Shown: positions 35,671-45,100 of the stretch, piece after piece
Numbering within the stretch: the first letter of the stretch is position 1
Layout of the letters: each line of letters starts with the position of its first letter
DNA from: Niastella yeongjuensis
GTDB taxonomy: Bacteria > Bacteroidota > Bacteroidia > Chitinophagales > Chitinophagaceae
DNA length: 64,000 nt
Assembly (NCBI RefSeq): GCF_900110245.1
Contig: NZ_FOCZ01000011.1
Coordinates: 62,001 to 126,000 of the forward strand
Reading direction: 5' to 3'
Program-made: the position numbers and the translations under genes
Notes under the pieces: generated by a model
The model's database searches: none
The model's input: only the letters and a program-made list of their open reading frames with translations
What the model was told of the DNA's origin: nothing

Positions 35671-36027
35671 TGCAATGGTTAATTAATACAGTGTTCCGGA
35701 ATAAATAGGAAAAGAAGGTAGAATAACGTGTTAGCCAGGTAGCGGTAAGGTGTCAATGGCAGGGATTGGCTGTCCGGCTACACTGTGCAGTATCCGGCAT
35801 GTTGGGAAGGATCAGCTTTTAATAGTATGGGCACAAAAGTGTGAGTGATAATATTAAATTAATTGTTTTTCAGTAGATAACAAAGGGGGAAATGGAAATA
35901 CCGTGTAAATATGGGGTAAAAGGGGGGTGAAAAAAATTTAAAAGATAAGCTCCTGAATCAGTTTCTACCGCCATTTCTACCGCCATTTTCTCCGACGCGG
36001 CCACCGGCCTGCCCTTAAACTCCACCA
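35671..36027. other. Intergenic with a decayed coding-like fragment
   Basis: 357 bases. A minus frame reads VEFKGRPVAASEKMAVEMAV near 35950-36020 directly after the hydrolase stop, including a 13-bp direct repeat (TTTCTACCGCCAT-type, 35960-35985). It is possibly the remains of another gene joined to the truncated hydrolase. No family recognised. Confidence 0.35.
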
Positions 36028-36825
36028 TTAACCCATTTGTGTCAAATTTAAATGAGGGCCCAGATCAGCAGAAACATCACCGCCAAACAATTTATATGTT
36101 TTTATCAACTCTATTTTATCCAGGCCATCATTGTCACCGGAGATGATCAATACCGGTGCAGCAATTTTTGCTATATTGGCATCACCGATGTTAAAAGGCG
36201 TCTGGGCGAAAGCGATCATCTGTTCTAAGAACTTTGTGAACTTTGTTTTATCAGGAGCCACCGCATCGTATGCGGGTTTCATGGGACTGTTCAAAAACAA
36301 TTCAGGCTTGAGGTTTTTAAACCCATTGGTTACTTCGGGCAGCCAGCCGCTACTTTTATAGGTAGCAGAAATGATCACTAATTTTTTTATCCGTTTAGGG
36401 CTTTGTGTAGCCAATTGATAGGCCACGGAGCCGCCCATACTAAATCCTGCAACATCCGCACTGTCGATTTTCAGGTAATCCATTACGCCTTCCACATCAC
36501 TTGCTAAAGCAGGAAACGTTAATTTTCTTTCTGAAAATTGCGTATGTCCATGCCCCTGCAATTCAATGGCAATTACTTTTCTGTTTTTTGACAGCTCCGG
36601 GATCAATTGGCTCCAGTTCATATCAATTGTAAAAAAGGCGCCATGTAGTAAAACGATAGGCCTACCCTCGCCATAAACCTCATAATAAACATTGAGGCCA
36701 TCAACGGGTGCATAACCGCTGTTGGAAGGCCTGGTCTGTTGTCCGTTTGATTGGGATGCAGCAAACATAATCGCAATAAGCACCAGTGATCTAAGAACGT
36801 TCTGTGTTTTGAGTAAATATTTCAT
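36028..36825 (-). pseudogene. Alpha/beta hydrolase, probably truncated (catalytic His missing)
   Basis: 265 residues from the ATG at 36825 (signal peptide VLRSLVLIAIMFAASQSNGQ). Hydrolase features: oxyanion HGAFF, nucleophile elbow GFSMGG, and the acid Asp in LIISGDNDGLDKIE. Homologues continue after GGDVSADLGP with a strand and the catalytic His in a GQSH-type motif, then ~25 more residues. Here the protein changes to HLNLTQMG and stops, so the His is absent and the C-terminus looks replaced. The protein probably folds poorly or is inactive. The break coincides with the junk region downstream. Confidence 0.6.
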
Positions 36826-37157
36826 AGCGTTGTTTGTATTTGATTGACAAAACAAAACTAGCATGAAGGGCAGGAATTAAAACGGTGTAAAAATGACTAC
36901 TTAGGGGTGAAATATGACTAATCGGGGGGACATCTCCTTAAAATGCACTTTGAAGGTTACTGGATTTCAGGTAATAAAATGAACAACATTACAAACTATT
37001 GATTTTCAATCACATCCTAATTGACAATAGACTTATTGTCAGAAGATGAAAATTGTTTTAAGAGTGCGTTTTACGGCTATTATAACGACGAGAGCCGAGT
37101 AACTATAGAAAGGGTTGCATACAGTAAACAATAAGTTGTATTATCAGATCAGGGACT

Positions 37158-37336
37158 AAAAAGAAAAAAGACCCACTGTAGAAACAGCCGGCCTCTAACG
37201 ATTGCTTGCCATATGAAAAAAACGTAAAAATCTGGTTTACTTTGTCCACCGAAGCTTTAGCATAGGTGGAGGGTTTGAAGCTTTGTTTCTGGTAGTCTTT
37301 CTCTTTCTTACTCTTCGTACCGTGCTACCGTTGTTG
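37158..37336 (-). ncRNA. Putative sRNA, array copy 1
   Basis: Minus strand: -7 box TACTTTTA at 37350-37343, about 165 bases of RNA, then the hairpin at 37193-37170 (stem around loop TTCT) followed by a T-run (37169-37158). An internal hairpin GGTAG...CTACC encloses a purine-rich loop, as in copy 4. A degenerate palindromic repeat (about 37245-37273) follows it. Confidence 0.5.
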
Positions 37337-37605
37337 ATGATGTAAAAGTACAGCGCGCTTCACTTACTGCATAATGAGCTTTTCAATGATTTCATTATCG
37401 CTAAACTGGGTATTATTTCACAAAAACAGCTACCAGCCTGCAATAGACGCATTATTGTTCATGATCTCAGACAGTAAATAGGAAGGTGAAAATTCTTTTT
37501 AATAGTACGTTTTACAACTTTTATAGTGACGTGGGGTGAGTAATGATGGAAAGAGTTGCATAAATACAAAATAAATTCAGTCTCTATAAGGTAACCAGAA
37601 AGGGG

Positions 37606-37734
37606 TAAAAAGAAAAAAGACCCGCTGTAGAAACAGCCGGCCTCTAACGATTGCTTGCCATATGAAAAAAGGTAAAAATCTATTTAGTGTGAGGCTCTCG
37701 CCTCGCCCGCCGAAGCCTTGGCGTAGGCGGGTTG
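37606..37734 (-). ncRNA. Putative sRNA, array copy 2
   Basis: Promoter TTG - 21 bases - TACTTTTA (37748-37741). Terminator hairpin 37642-37619 with T-rich tail. The GGTAG/CTACC hairpin of copies 1 and 4 is replaced by the palindromic repeat at 37700-37731. Confidence 0.5.
37700..37731. repeat. Palindromic repeat (same family as in the S41 gene)
   Basis: Reverse strand reads CCCGCCTACGCCAAGGCTTC then GGCGGGCGAGGC. Folds as CCCGCC/GGCGGG. Confidence 0.75.
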
Positions 37735-38054
37735 ATGATGTAAAAGTACAGCGTGCTTCACTTACTTCACAATGAGCTTTTCAATGATTTTATTATCGCT
37801 AAACTGGGTATTACTCAATAAAACCAGCTACCAGCCTGCAATAGCCGCATTATTGTTTATGATCTCAGACAGTAAAAAAGAGCATGAAAATTCTTTTTAA
37901 AAGCATGCTTTACAACCATAATAACGCACGGGACTAAATACTGCCATGAAAGGTTGCATATCGAAAAAAAGTTTCTAACTGCTTTCTTAAAGGAATACTA
38001 TTGGGTTATTAGGTCGCAGCATTTAGTTTGAGCGTTGAAGCTTACGGCGGCATC

Positions 38055-38086
38055 CCATTGCCTATTGCCCATTACCTACTGCCTAT
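38055..38086. repeat. 7-bp tandem repeat after sRNA copy 3
   Basis: CCATTGC-CTATTGC-CCATTAC-CTACTGC, four heptamers, directly beyond the T-run of the copy 3 terminator (minus strand). Confidence 0.7.
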
Positions 38087-38087
38087 A

Positions 38088-38214
38088 AAAGAAAAAAGGT
38101 CCACTGTAGAAACAGCTGACCTCTAACGATTGCTTGCCATATGAAAAAAGGTAAAAATCTATTTAGTGTGAAGCTCTTCGCTTCGCCCGCCGAAGCCCTG
38201 GCGTAGGCGGGTTG
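38088..38214 (-). ncRNA. Putative sRNA, array copy 3
   Basis: -7 box TACTTTTA at 38228-38221. Terminator hairpin 38121-38099; compared with the others one C-G pair is changed to T-A on both arms, which keeps pairing. The middle hairpin is replaced by the palindromic repeat at 38180-38211, as in copy 2. Confidence 0.5.
38180..38211. repeat. Palindromic repeat, second copy in the array
   Basis: TTCGCCCGCCGAAGCCCTGG then CGTAGGCGGG; two differences from the copy at 37700. Confidence 0.75.
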
Positions 38215-38551
38215 ATGATGTAAAAGTAATGCACGCTTTACTTACTTTATAACGAGCTTTTGTTTCATTTTATTATCCCTAACCCAGCTATAACTTTGCA
38301 AAACACCCGGCCAGCCTGCATTACCCCCTCTCCGCTCTATGATCGCTGACCCTTTTTTATTTAAAATAATTGTACAGAAAACCTTTTTAAATATCTGTTT
38401 AACAACTATCTCATTTGACTTGACGACTTATCACTTCAAACAGTTGCATCGAAAGAAATTAATTATACCTGCTGAATATATCCATATGCCCCAAGTCAAA
38501 TTATTATCCCTCATCTTTTTGTATAGGCGTTATTACCTTCGGGACAGGAGT

Positions 38552-38686
38552 AAAAAGAAAAAAGCCGTCTGTAGAAACAGTCGGCCTCTAACGATTGCTT
38601 GCCATATGAAAAAAGGTAAAAATCTTGTTGAAGTAACTCTGGTAGCGCTTCTTTTCTTTCTCTTCGCCTCTGTACTACCGTTGAGT
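38552..38686 (-). ncRNA. Putative sRNA, array copy 4 (best preserved)
   Basis: -7 box TACATTTG at 38700-38693 is a perfect TAnnTTTG. The RNA of about 135 nt would contain the hairpin GGTAG...CTACC with a purine-rich loop (GAAGAGAAAGAAAAGAAG), the constant block ATGGCAAGCAATCGTTAGAG, and terminator stem GCCGACTGT/ACAGACGGC with loop TTCT and a T-rich tail. The plus strand of this copy instead reads a hydrophobic peptide (MKKGKNLVEVTLVALLFFLF...), noted as an alternative. Confidence 0.55.
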
Positions 38687-38933
38687 GTGATGCAAATGTA
38701 CAGCGCTGCTTTTAACTGTCATAATCACGTTTTTCACAGTTTTATTATCCCAAACCCTGTCACACAACCACAAAACCCTTACTCCCACTGGGTTTTACTT
38801 ATTTCAACCTATGGTATCCAACGATCAATAAACGTGACCAACACCCTTATCGTTTGCTTTTCTTTAACACTTTTTAACAATCACGAACCCAAAATCTGCC
38901 GAACAAGTGCCTGAGTCACGCACATCAGACATC

Positions 38934-38966
38934 CACTCACCACTCACAACTCACCACTCACATCAC
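38934..38966. repeat. 7-bp tandem repeat CACTCAC
   Basis: CACTCAC-CACTCAC-AACTCAC-CACTCAC-ATCAC. Lies between the sRNA array and the efflux operon. Confidence 0.7.
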
Positions 38967-39044
38967 TTCTCTCGTTGTAAATTCCTTGTTAAGAGCCCTA
39001 TATAAACTTCCTCAACCCAACTAACTTTATATTTTTGTACCCTC

Positions 39045-39422
39045 ATGCTAAGAAAGATACTGGCATATATCTTATTGTTCGCGCACATCAACACCTCCAT
39101 GTTCATTCCACAGATGGATGAGGAGTTTGATATGTACGACAATGCCGGTAATCAGATAGATGATATCAACACCCTGATCGAGTTCATTGACCAGGATGTT
39201 CTCGGCCACTATGACAGCAGTCCCGAAGATGAGGATAATGATACCGGCCGCCCCCTGCATGTAATAAAGATCGTTGACTACAGTTATCATCCCTTCTTTG
39301 AAGAAGCACAAACAAAAGTTGCCATTAAAGAAGATCCTGAAATAGTTTTTACCGGCTATATAGAACATAAGCTTCCTGCCGGCTTCACCCATATTGTAAT
39401 TCCTCCGCCTAAAGCCTGCTAA
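39045..39422 (+). CDS. Small exported/membrane protein upstream of metal efflux genes
   Basis: 125 residues. Hydrophobic start (MLRKILAYILLFAHINTSMF) that may be a signal peptide, then an acidic stretch (QDVLGHYDSSPEDEDNDTGR) and a C-terminus with YSYHPFFEEA and a final PPPKAC. No named family. Similar small proteins are often found directly before Cus/Czc-type operons in Bacteroidota. The acidic and His residues would suit metal contact, but this is a guess. A 215-base gap without visible hairpin separates it from the TolC gene. Confidence 0.7.
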   Translation: MLRKILAYILLFAHINTSMFIPQMDEEFDMYDNAGNQIDDINTLIEFIDQDVLGHYDSSPEDEDNDTGRPLHVIKIVDYSYHPFFEEAQTKVAIKEDPEIVFTGYIEHKLPAGFTHIVIPPPKAC

Positions 39423-39637
39423 ACCGGTGTTTAACAGGTAATGTACCACAAGTTCAGGTTCAACTCATTGGGCCTGAATGCCGTGCCTATTGGGCCTGTC
39501 ATCGCATGTATTTCGTTTAACAGGGAAGCCCGCCACAGCTTCTCAAAGGCAATTATATTTGTATTCCATTACATACCCGCCTTGGTTTAGCCTGCTTATA
39601 ACCCTATAAGAATATTTAATTCAAATAAATCGCTACA

Positions 39638-40918
39638 ATGAAAATCGCCGACTTTAAACGATTCGTGATCGTTTTTGCCTGCGCGTTCTATTCTGTAATG
39701 CAGAGTAATGCGCAGGATACGTTGCGGATCTCGTTACCCGATGCAGAAAAACAATTCACTGCCAAAAACCTGCAATTGATGGCAGAGAAATACAACATCG
39801 ACATCGCCCGCGCCCAGGTATTACAAGCCCGGGTTTACAACAACCCCAACCTGCAGGTGGTTGCAAACATCTACAATCCCGAACAAAAGAAGTGGTTCGA
39901 TGTAAGCAACGCCACCGGCGAGTACATCGCCAATGTGCAACAACTCATTATTCTGGCCGGTAAACGCAACAAACAAATTAAACTCGCGCAAACGGGTGTA
40001 TTAATGGTCGAGAACCGTTTTTACGACCTGCTGCGCACCCTGCGTTATACCTTGCACAGCGATTTTTATCAGGCTGGTTTTCTACAACAGGCCATTGCCG
40101 CTTACCAATTGCCCATTGCTTCGCTGCTAAAACTCACCGCCAATTACGCCGAATTGCAGGCTAAAGGCGTGATCACCCTTAAAGAAGTGGTACGGGTTAA
40201 ATCACTTTTATACAACCTGCAAACAGAACAAACAGCCTTGCAAAACCAGCTCAACGATGTGGAAGCGGAGTTGCAACTATTGCTGCAGAACAATAAAACC
40301 TGGTTTGTTCCTGAAACCAACGTTCAGGCTGCCACCCTCCCTTCCATCCGTCAGTACCAGTTACCTGTGCTTATCGACAGCGCTTATACCAACCGGTACG
40401 ATCTGCAACTGGCCAACAATTCACTTGTGTACAGCCAGCAAAATTACAGCCTTCAAAAAGCCATTGCAGTGCCCGATCTGATGGCCGGCGCCCAGTTCGA
40501 TAAACGAGGCAGTTTTGTAAACAATGCCACCTTCTTTTCCCTGGCTATGGACCTCCCCTTCTTTAACCGCAACCAGGGCAACATAAAAGCCGCTAAAATT
40601 GCCGTAGACCAAAGCAATACCGCATTGGCGCAACAAAGATTATCTGTTGAAAATGAAGTGCAACAAGCCTATGGCAAAGCCCTGAACACCGAAAAAATGC
40701 TGCAGGCTATTGACCCGAATTTTCAAAACGACTTCGATAAATTATTAAAAAGCATCACAGAGAATTTCGAAAAAAGAAATATCAGCTTACTGGAGTTCAC
40801 CGACTTCTATGACTCTTACAAACAAAATGTGCTGCAATGGAATCAATTGCAGAACGAACGTATTCAGGCCATAGAGTCTTTGAACTTCTCCATTGGAAAA
40901 CCTATCGTAAACCTATAA
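39638..40918 (+). CDS. TolC-family outer-membrane efflux channel (CusC/CzcC-like)
   Basis: 426 residues. Signal peptide (IVFACAFYSVMQSNAQ), then the two-fold repeat of long helices typical of outer membrane efflux proteins: LQLMAEKYNIDIARAQVLQA...NPNLQVVANIYNP and later YDLQLANNSLVYSQQNYSLQ...VPDLMAGAQFDKRGSF. Outer-membrane part of a tripartite pump with the next two genes, 11 bases upstream of the adaptor gene. Confidence 0.92.
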   Translation: MKIADFKRFVIVFACAFYSVMQSNAQDTLRISLPDAEKQFTAKNLQLMAEKYNIDIARAQVLQARVYNNPNLQVVANIYNPEQKKWFDVSNATGEYIANVQQLIILAGKRNKQIKLAQTGVLMVENRFYDLLRTLRYTLHSDFYQAGFLQQAIAAYQLPIASLLKLTANYAELQAKGVITLKEVVRVKSLLYNLQTEQTALQNQLNDVEAELQLLLQNNKTWFVPETNVQAATLPSIRQYQLPVLIDSAYTNRYDLQLANNSLVYSQQNYSLQKAIAVPDLMAGAQFDKRGSFVNNATFFSLAMDLPFFNRNQGNIKAAKIAVDQSNTALAQQRLSVENEVQQAYGKALNTEKMLQAIDPNFQNDFDKLLKSITENFEKRNISLLEFTDFYDSYKQNVLQWNQLQNERIQAIESLNFSIGKPIVNL

Positions 40919-40929
40919 TTAAAGAAATC

Positions 40930-42012
40930 ATGATCAGCTATAAATCAACCATCATTCCTGCTTTTGTTGTTATCACAACCGCCATTGCCTGTGGCCGGCC
41001 CGAGGCTGCCACGCCCAAAGAAAATGGCGCATTAGACAGCATCATCCGCAATGTAACTACCGCACCGGTAACTGTTGAAACCGAAAAAGAATCGATAAAA
41101 CTGAATGGTAAAATTCAGGCCAATGAAGACCACCAGGCTAAAGTATATGCCCTGGCCAGCGGTAAAATAAAAAGCGTAAACGTAGCCCTGGGCGACAAAG
41201 TGCAAAAAGGACAAACCATGGCCGTACTGCAAAGTATGGAAGTAGCCTCCAGTTCAAACGACGTAACACTGGCCGAAAGCAATGTGACCATCACCAAGAA
41301 AAACATGGAAAGCACCAAGGACCTGTACGATGGCAACCTGGCCACCGAACGGGACTACCTGAGTGCAAAGGTAGAATACAACAAGGCCCTGTCTGAACTA
41401 AACAAAGCCAAACAGGTGCAGGCCATCACCGGCGGCAAAAACGCCCTATACGAATTACATGCACCACTTACCGGTTATGTTACTGAAAGAAATATCACGG
41501 GCAACTCTGAAGTGCGGCAGGATAACAACAACCCGCTGTTCACCGTGGCCGACCTTACCAATGTATGGGTGATTGCCAATGTATACGAGTCTGACATCAA
41601 CAAAATTCACACGGGCGATGAAGTAACCGTAACCACCCTGGCCAATCCCAATAAACCTTATACCGGTAAGATCGACAAAATATACAACGTGCTGGACCCT
41701 GCTACCCGCACCATGAAAGTGCGCATCAGCATGCCCAATCCTAATAATGAATTGATGCCGGAAATGTTTGTGACCGTAAAAGTAAACGTAGATCAGAGCG
41801 GGTCATCCGGTCTGTTGAGCATTCCCTCACAAGCCATCGTACTCGACGACAGCAAAAACTTTGTGATCGTTAAAGACACCGGCGGTCTGCACATTAAAGA
41901 AATACAACTGATAAGAAGGGTTGATGCGAAAGCCTATGTTCAGGGATTGAAGGAAGGAGATCAGGTTGTTACCAATAGCCAGGTGTTCATTTATCAGGCT
42001 TTGAGTGAATGA
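40930..42012 (+). CDS. RND periplasmic adaptor lipoprotein (CusB/CzcB-like)
   Basis: 360 residues from the ATG at 40930, which gives a lipoprotein signal ending TAIACGRPE; the frame upstream overlaps the TolC gene and is not used. Adaptor features: barrel-sandwich hybrid (AKVYALASGKIKSVNVALGD, LHAPLTGYVTERNITGNSEV), a helical hairpin between, and the beta-barrel/membrane-proximal part (VWVIANVYESDINKIHTGDE, PEMFVTVKVNVDQ). No His-rich metal-binding extension is seen. Confidence 0.92.
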   Translation: MISYKSTIIPAFVVITTAIACGRPEAATPKENGALDSIIRNVTTAPVTVETEKESIKLNGKIQANEDHQAKVYALASGKIKSVNVALGDKVQKGQTMAVLQSMEVASSSNDVTLAESNVTITKKNMESTKDLYDGNLATERDYLSAKVEYNKALSELNKAKQVQAITGGKNALYELHAPLTGYVTERNITGNSEVRQDNNNPLFTVADLTNVWVIANVYESDINKIHTGDEVTVTTLANPNKPYTGKIDKIYNVLDPATRTMKVRISMPNPNNELMPEMFVTVKVNVDQSGSSGLLSIPSQAIVLDDSKNFVIVKDTGGLHIKEIQLIRRVDAKAYVQGLKEGDQVVTNSQVFIYQALSE

Positions 42013-42100
42013 TGGCAGAGGGCAGAAGGCAGAAGGCAGAGGGCAGAGAGAACAGCCAAAAGCCGGGAACAAAGAACCAAGAACATAGAACTAAAAACTA
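42013..42100. repeat. 7-bp tandem repeats, two kinds, after the adaptor gene
   Basis: Directly after the TGA: GGCAGAG/GGCAGAA heptamers (42014-42050), then a second series GAACAAA-GAACCAA-GAACATA-GAACTAA (42067-42100). Confidence 0.75.
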
Positions 42101-42135
42101 TGTACACCTAAAGAACCCAAAAGCAGCACAAAAAA

Positions 42136-45100
42136 ATGAACAAATTCATAAAGAAGATCATCGCCTTTTCACTAAAGAACAGGCTCTTCATATTTCTTGC
42201 CACCCTCATATTGATTATATGGGGTGCATTGGCATTTAAGAACATTCCGATAGAAGCATTCCCCGATGTTACCAATACACAGATCACCATCATTACCCAA
42301 TGGGCAGGACGCAGTGCAGAAGAGGTAGAGAAATTTGTGACCGTTCCCATTGAAGTGGCCATGAACCCCGTGCAAAGAAAAACATCGGTCCGCAGTACTA
42401 CGGTATTTGGGCTATCGGTGGTAAAAGTGATCTTTGATGATAATGTGGATGACCCGTTCGCGCGGCAACAGGTAAATAACCTGCTGCGGGATGTGCAATT
42501 GCCCGAAGGCGCCGATCCCGATATTCAACCGCCCACCGGGCCTACAGGGGAGATCTTTCGTTATACATTACAAAGCACTACCAAACCGGTGAAAGATTTA
42601 AAAACCCTGCAGGACTGGGTAATAGAACGTCAGCTGCTGGGAGTACCGGGTGTAGGTGATGTAGTAAGTTTTGGCGGTGAAGTAAAAACCTATGAGATAA
42701 AAGTAAATCCACAAAAGCTCGCTTCTTATAATATTACACCGCTGGATGTATACACCGCGGCTTCCAAAAGCAATATCAATGTGGGCGGCGATGTGATCGT
42801 GGATAATTCGCAATCGTATGTGGTGCGTGGTATTGGTTTGATCAATAACGTAGATGAGATCGGCAACATCATCGTTGATAATATCAATGGTACGCCGATT
42901 CTGGTAAAAGATGTAGCCGATGTACAGATCAGCGCCCTGCCCCGCCTTGGCCAGGTAGGTCGCGATAAACAGAATGATGTAGTGGAAGGCATTATCGTGA
43001 TGCGCAAGGGGGAGAACCCAGGCGAGGTGATCAAGAAGGTGCAGGCTAAAATTGATTACCTGAACGACAAAGTGCTGCCTTCTGATGTAAAGATCAATAC
43101 GTTCTACAACCGCAACGACCTCATCAATTTTGCCACACACACTGTGTTGCACAATATGCTGGAAGGGATCATTTTTGTTACGGTGATCGTGTTTTTATTT
43201 ATGGCCGACTGGCGCACCACGGTCATTGTGGCCATTGTAATTCCGCTGGCATTACTCTTTGCCTTTATTTGTTTAACCTTACGCGGCATGAGCGCCAACC
43301 TGCTTTCCATGGGCGCCATCGACTTTGGGATCATCATAGACGGGGCCGTGGTAATGGTGGAAGGGATCTTTGTGTTGCTGGATAGTAAGGCGCATGAGAT
43401 GGGCATGCTGCGGTTCAACAAACTCAGCAAACTGGGCCTTATCAAAAACACCGGCGGCGAACTGGGTAAAGCCATCTTCTTTTCAAAACTCATCATCATT
43501 GCCGGTTTATTACCCATCTTCTCCTTTCAAAAGGTGGAAGGCAAAATGTTCTCGCCCCTGGCCTGGACACTCGGTTTTGCCTTATTGGGCGCACTGATCT
43601 TAACGCTTACCCTGATACCACTTTTGAGTAGTATTCTGCTTCGCAAAAACGTGCGTGAAAAACACAACGTGTTTGTAGAATGGCTTACCAGGGGCGTAAT
43701 GTGGCAATTCAACTGGACCTACGCGCGCAAACGCCTCAGCATCATTGTGGCGGTTGTGCTGGTGGCAGTGGGTTTGTTCTCCTTTAAATTCCTGGGTACC
43801 GAGTTCTTACCCGAACTGGATGAAGGCGCGATCTATATCAGGGCTACTTGTCCGCTCAGTGTATCACTGAACGAATCGCGCGATATTGCCAACAAGATGC
43901 GTAAGATGATATTGACCTTCCCCGAAGTAAGACAGGTGATGTCGCAAACCGGCCGGCCAAACGATGGTACCGATGCTACCGGTTTTTACAATGTAGAGTT
44001 TCATGTTGACATTTATCCAAAAGGGGAATGGAAAAGCGGGCTTACCAAAGAACAACTGATCGATAAAATGCAACACATGCTGTCGGTATTCCCCGGCATC
44101 GATCTCAACTTTTCCCAGCCTATTATGGATAATGTGGAAGAAGCGGTATCGGGGGTAAAGGGTTCGTTGTGTGTAAAGATCTATGGTGATAGTTTGGCTT
44201 ATACGGAAAAGAAAGCGTACGAGGTATATAATATAATGAAACACGTGACCGGCGTGGAAGACCTGGGCGTTATCAGGAATATCGGTCAGCCTGAATTGCG
44301 TATAGATCTTGATCAAAGCAAGATGGCATTGTATGGAGTAACCACTGCAGACGCCAATGCTACCATTGAAATGGCCATTGGCGGTAAAGCCTTATCGCAA
44401 ATCTATGAGGGCGAGCGGAAATTCCAGCTTCGCCTGCGTTACCAGGAAGATTACCGGAACAATGCCGAAGCCATCAGCAACCTGTTGATCCCCACCATGC
44501 GTGGTTCGCAGGTACCGGTTAAGAACATCGCCACCATTGAACGGTTAACGGGCCCCAGTATTATTTTCCGGGACGATAACCGCCGGTACAGCGCCATCAA
44601 ATTCAGTGTTCGCGGCCGCGATATGGGCAGCACCATTGCCGAAGCACAAGCCAAAGTTGGAAAGCAGGTGAAGCTGAACAAAGGATATGACATGCAATGG
44701 GCGGGTGATTTTGAGAACCAGCAACGCGCCACCAAACGCTTAACAGAGGTAGTTCCGGTGAGCCTGCTGATCATTTTCCTGATCCTGTTTGTAATGTTTG
44801 GCAATGTAAAAGACGCGGGTTTAGTATTAATAAACGTACCGTTTGCCATTATTGGCGGTATTGCCGCTTTGTTACTATCCGGCACCAACTTCAGTATATC
44901 GGCAGGCATCGGGTTCATTGCCCTGTTTGGAATATGTATCCAAAACGGGGTTATCCTGATCTCGGTGTTCAAGAACAACCTGCAAAGGATAAAGAAACAT
45001 GAGTTTGACAGTCATTCCCTGGAACAGGCCATAAAAGACGGGGTGAAAAGCCGTGTAAGACCCGTTATTATGACGGCCCTGATGGCTGCCATTGGTTTAT

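Larger units (their letters stand above)
37020..38700. repeat. Tandem array of four ~450-480 bp units
   Basis: The block GTAGAAACAG(C/T)-(G/C)-CCTCTAACGATTGCTTGCCATATGAAAAAA occurs at about 37179, 37628, 38105 and 38571. Further blocks recur in order after it: GATGATGTAAAAGTA, AATGAGCTTTTCAATGATTT, CCAGCCTGCAATAG, CATGATCTCAGACAGTAAA, TGAAAATTCTTTTTAA and GGTTGCAT. Units 1 and 2 are nearly identical in the long flank, and a partial fifth flank lies at 37020-37130. No protein frame is conserved across units. Confidence 0.85.

Noticed and set aside
38339-38914. 191-codon plus-strand ORF across sRNA copy 4
   Set aside because: It crosses repeat-unit boundaries, its sequence is not kept in frame in the other three units, and only the short hydrophobic stretch near the middle looks peptide-like.
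42598-44978. Several minus-strand ORFs of 100-184 codons
   Set aside because: They are antisense shadows of the RND pump gene, which has full family motifs.
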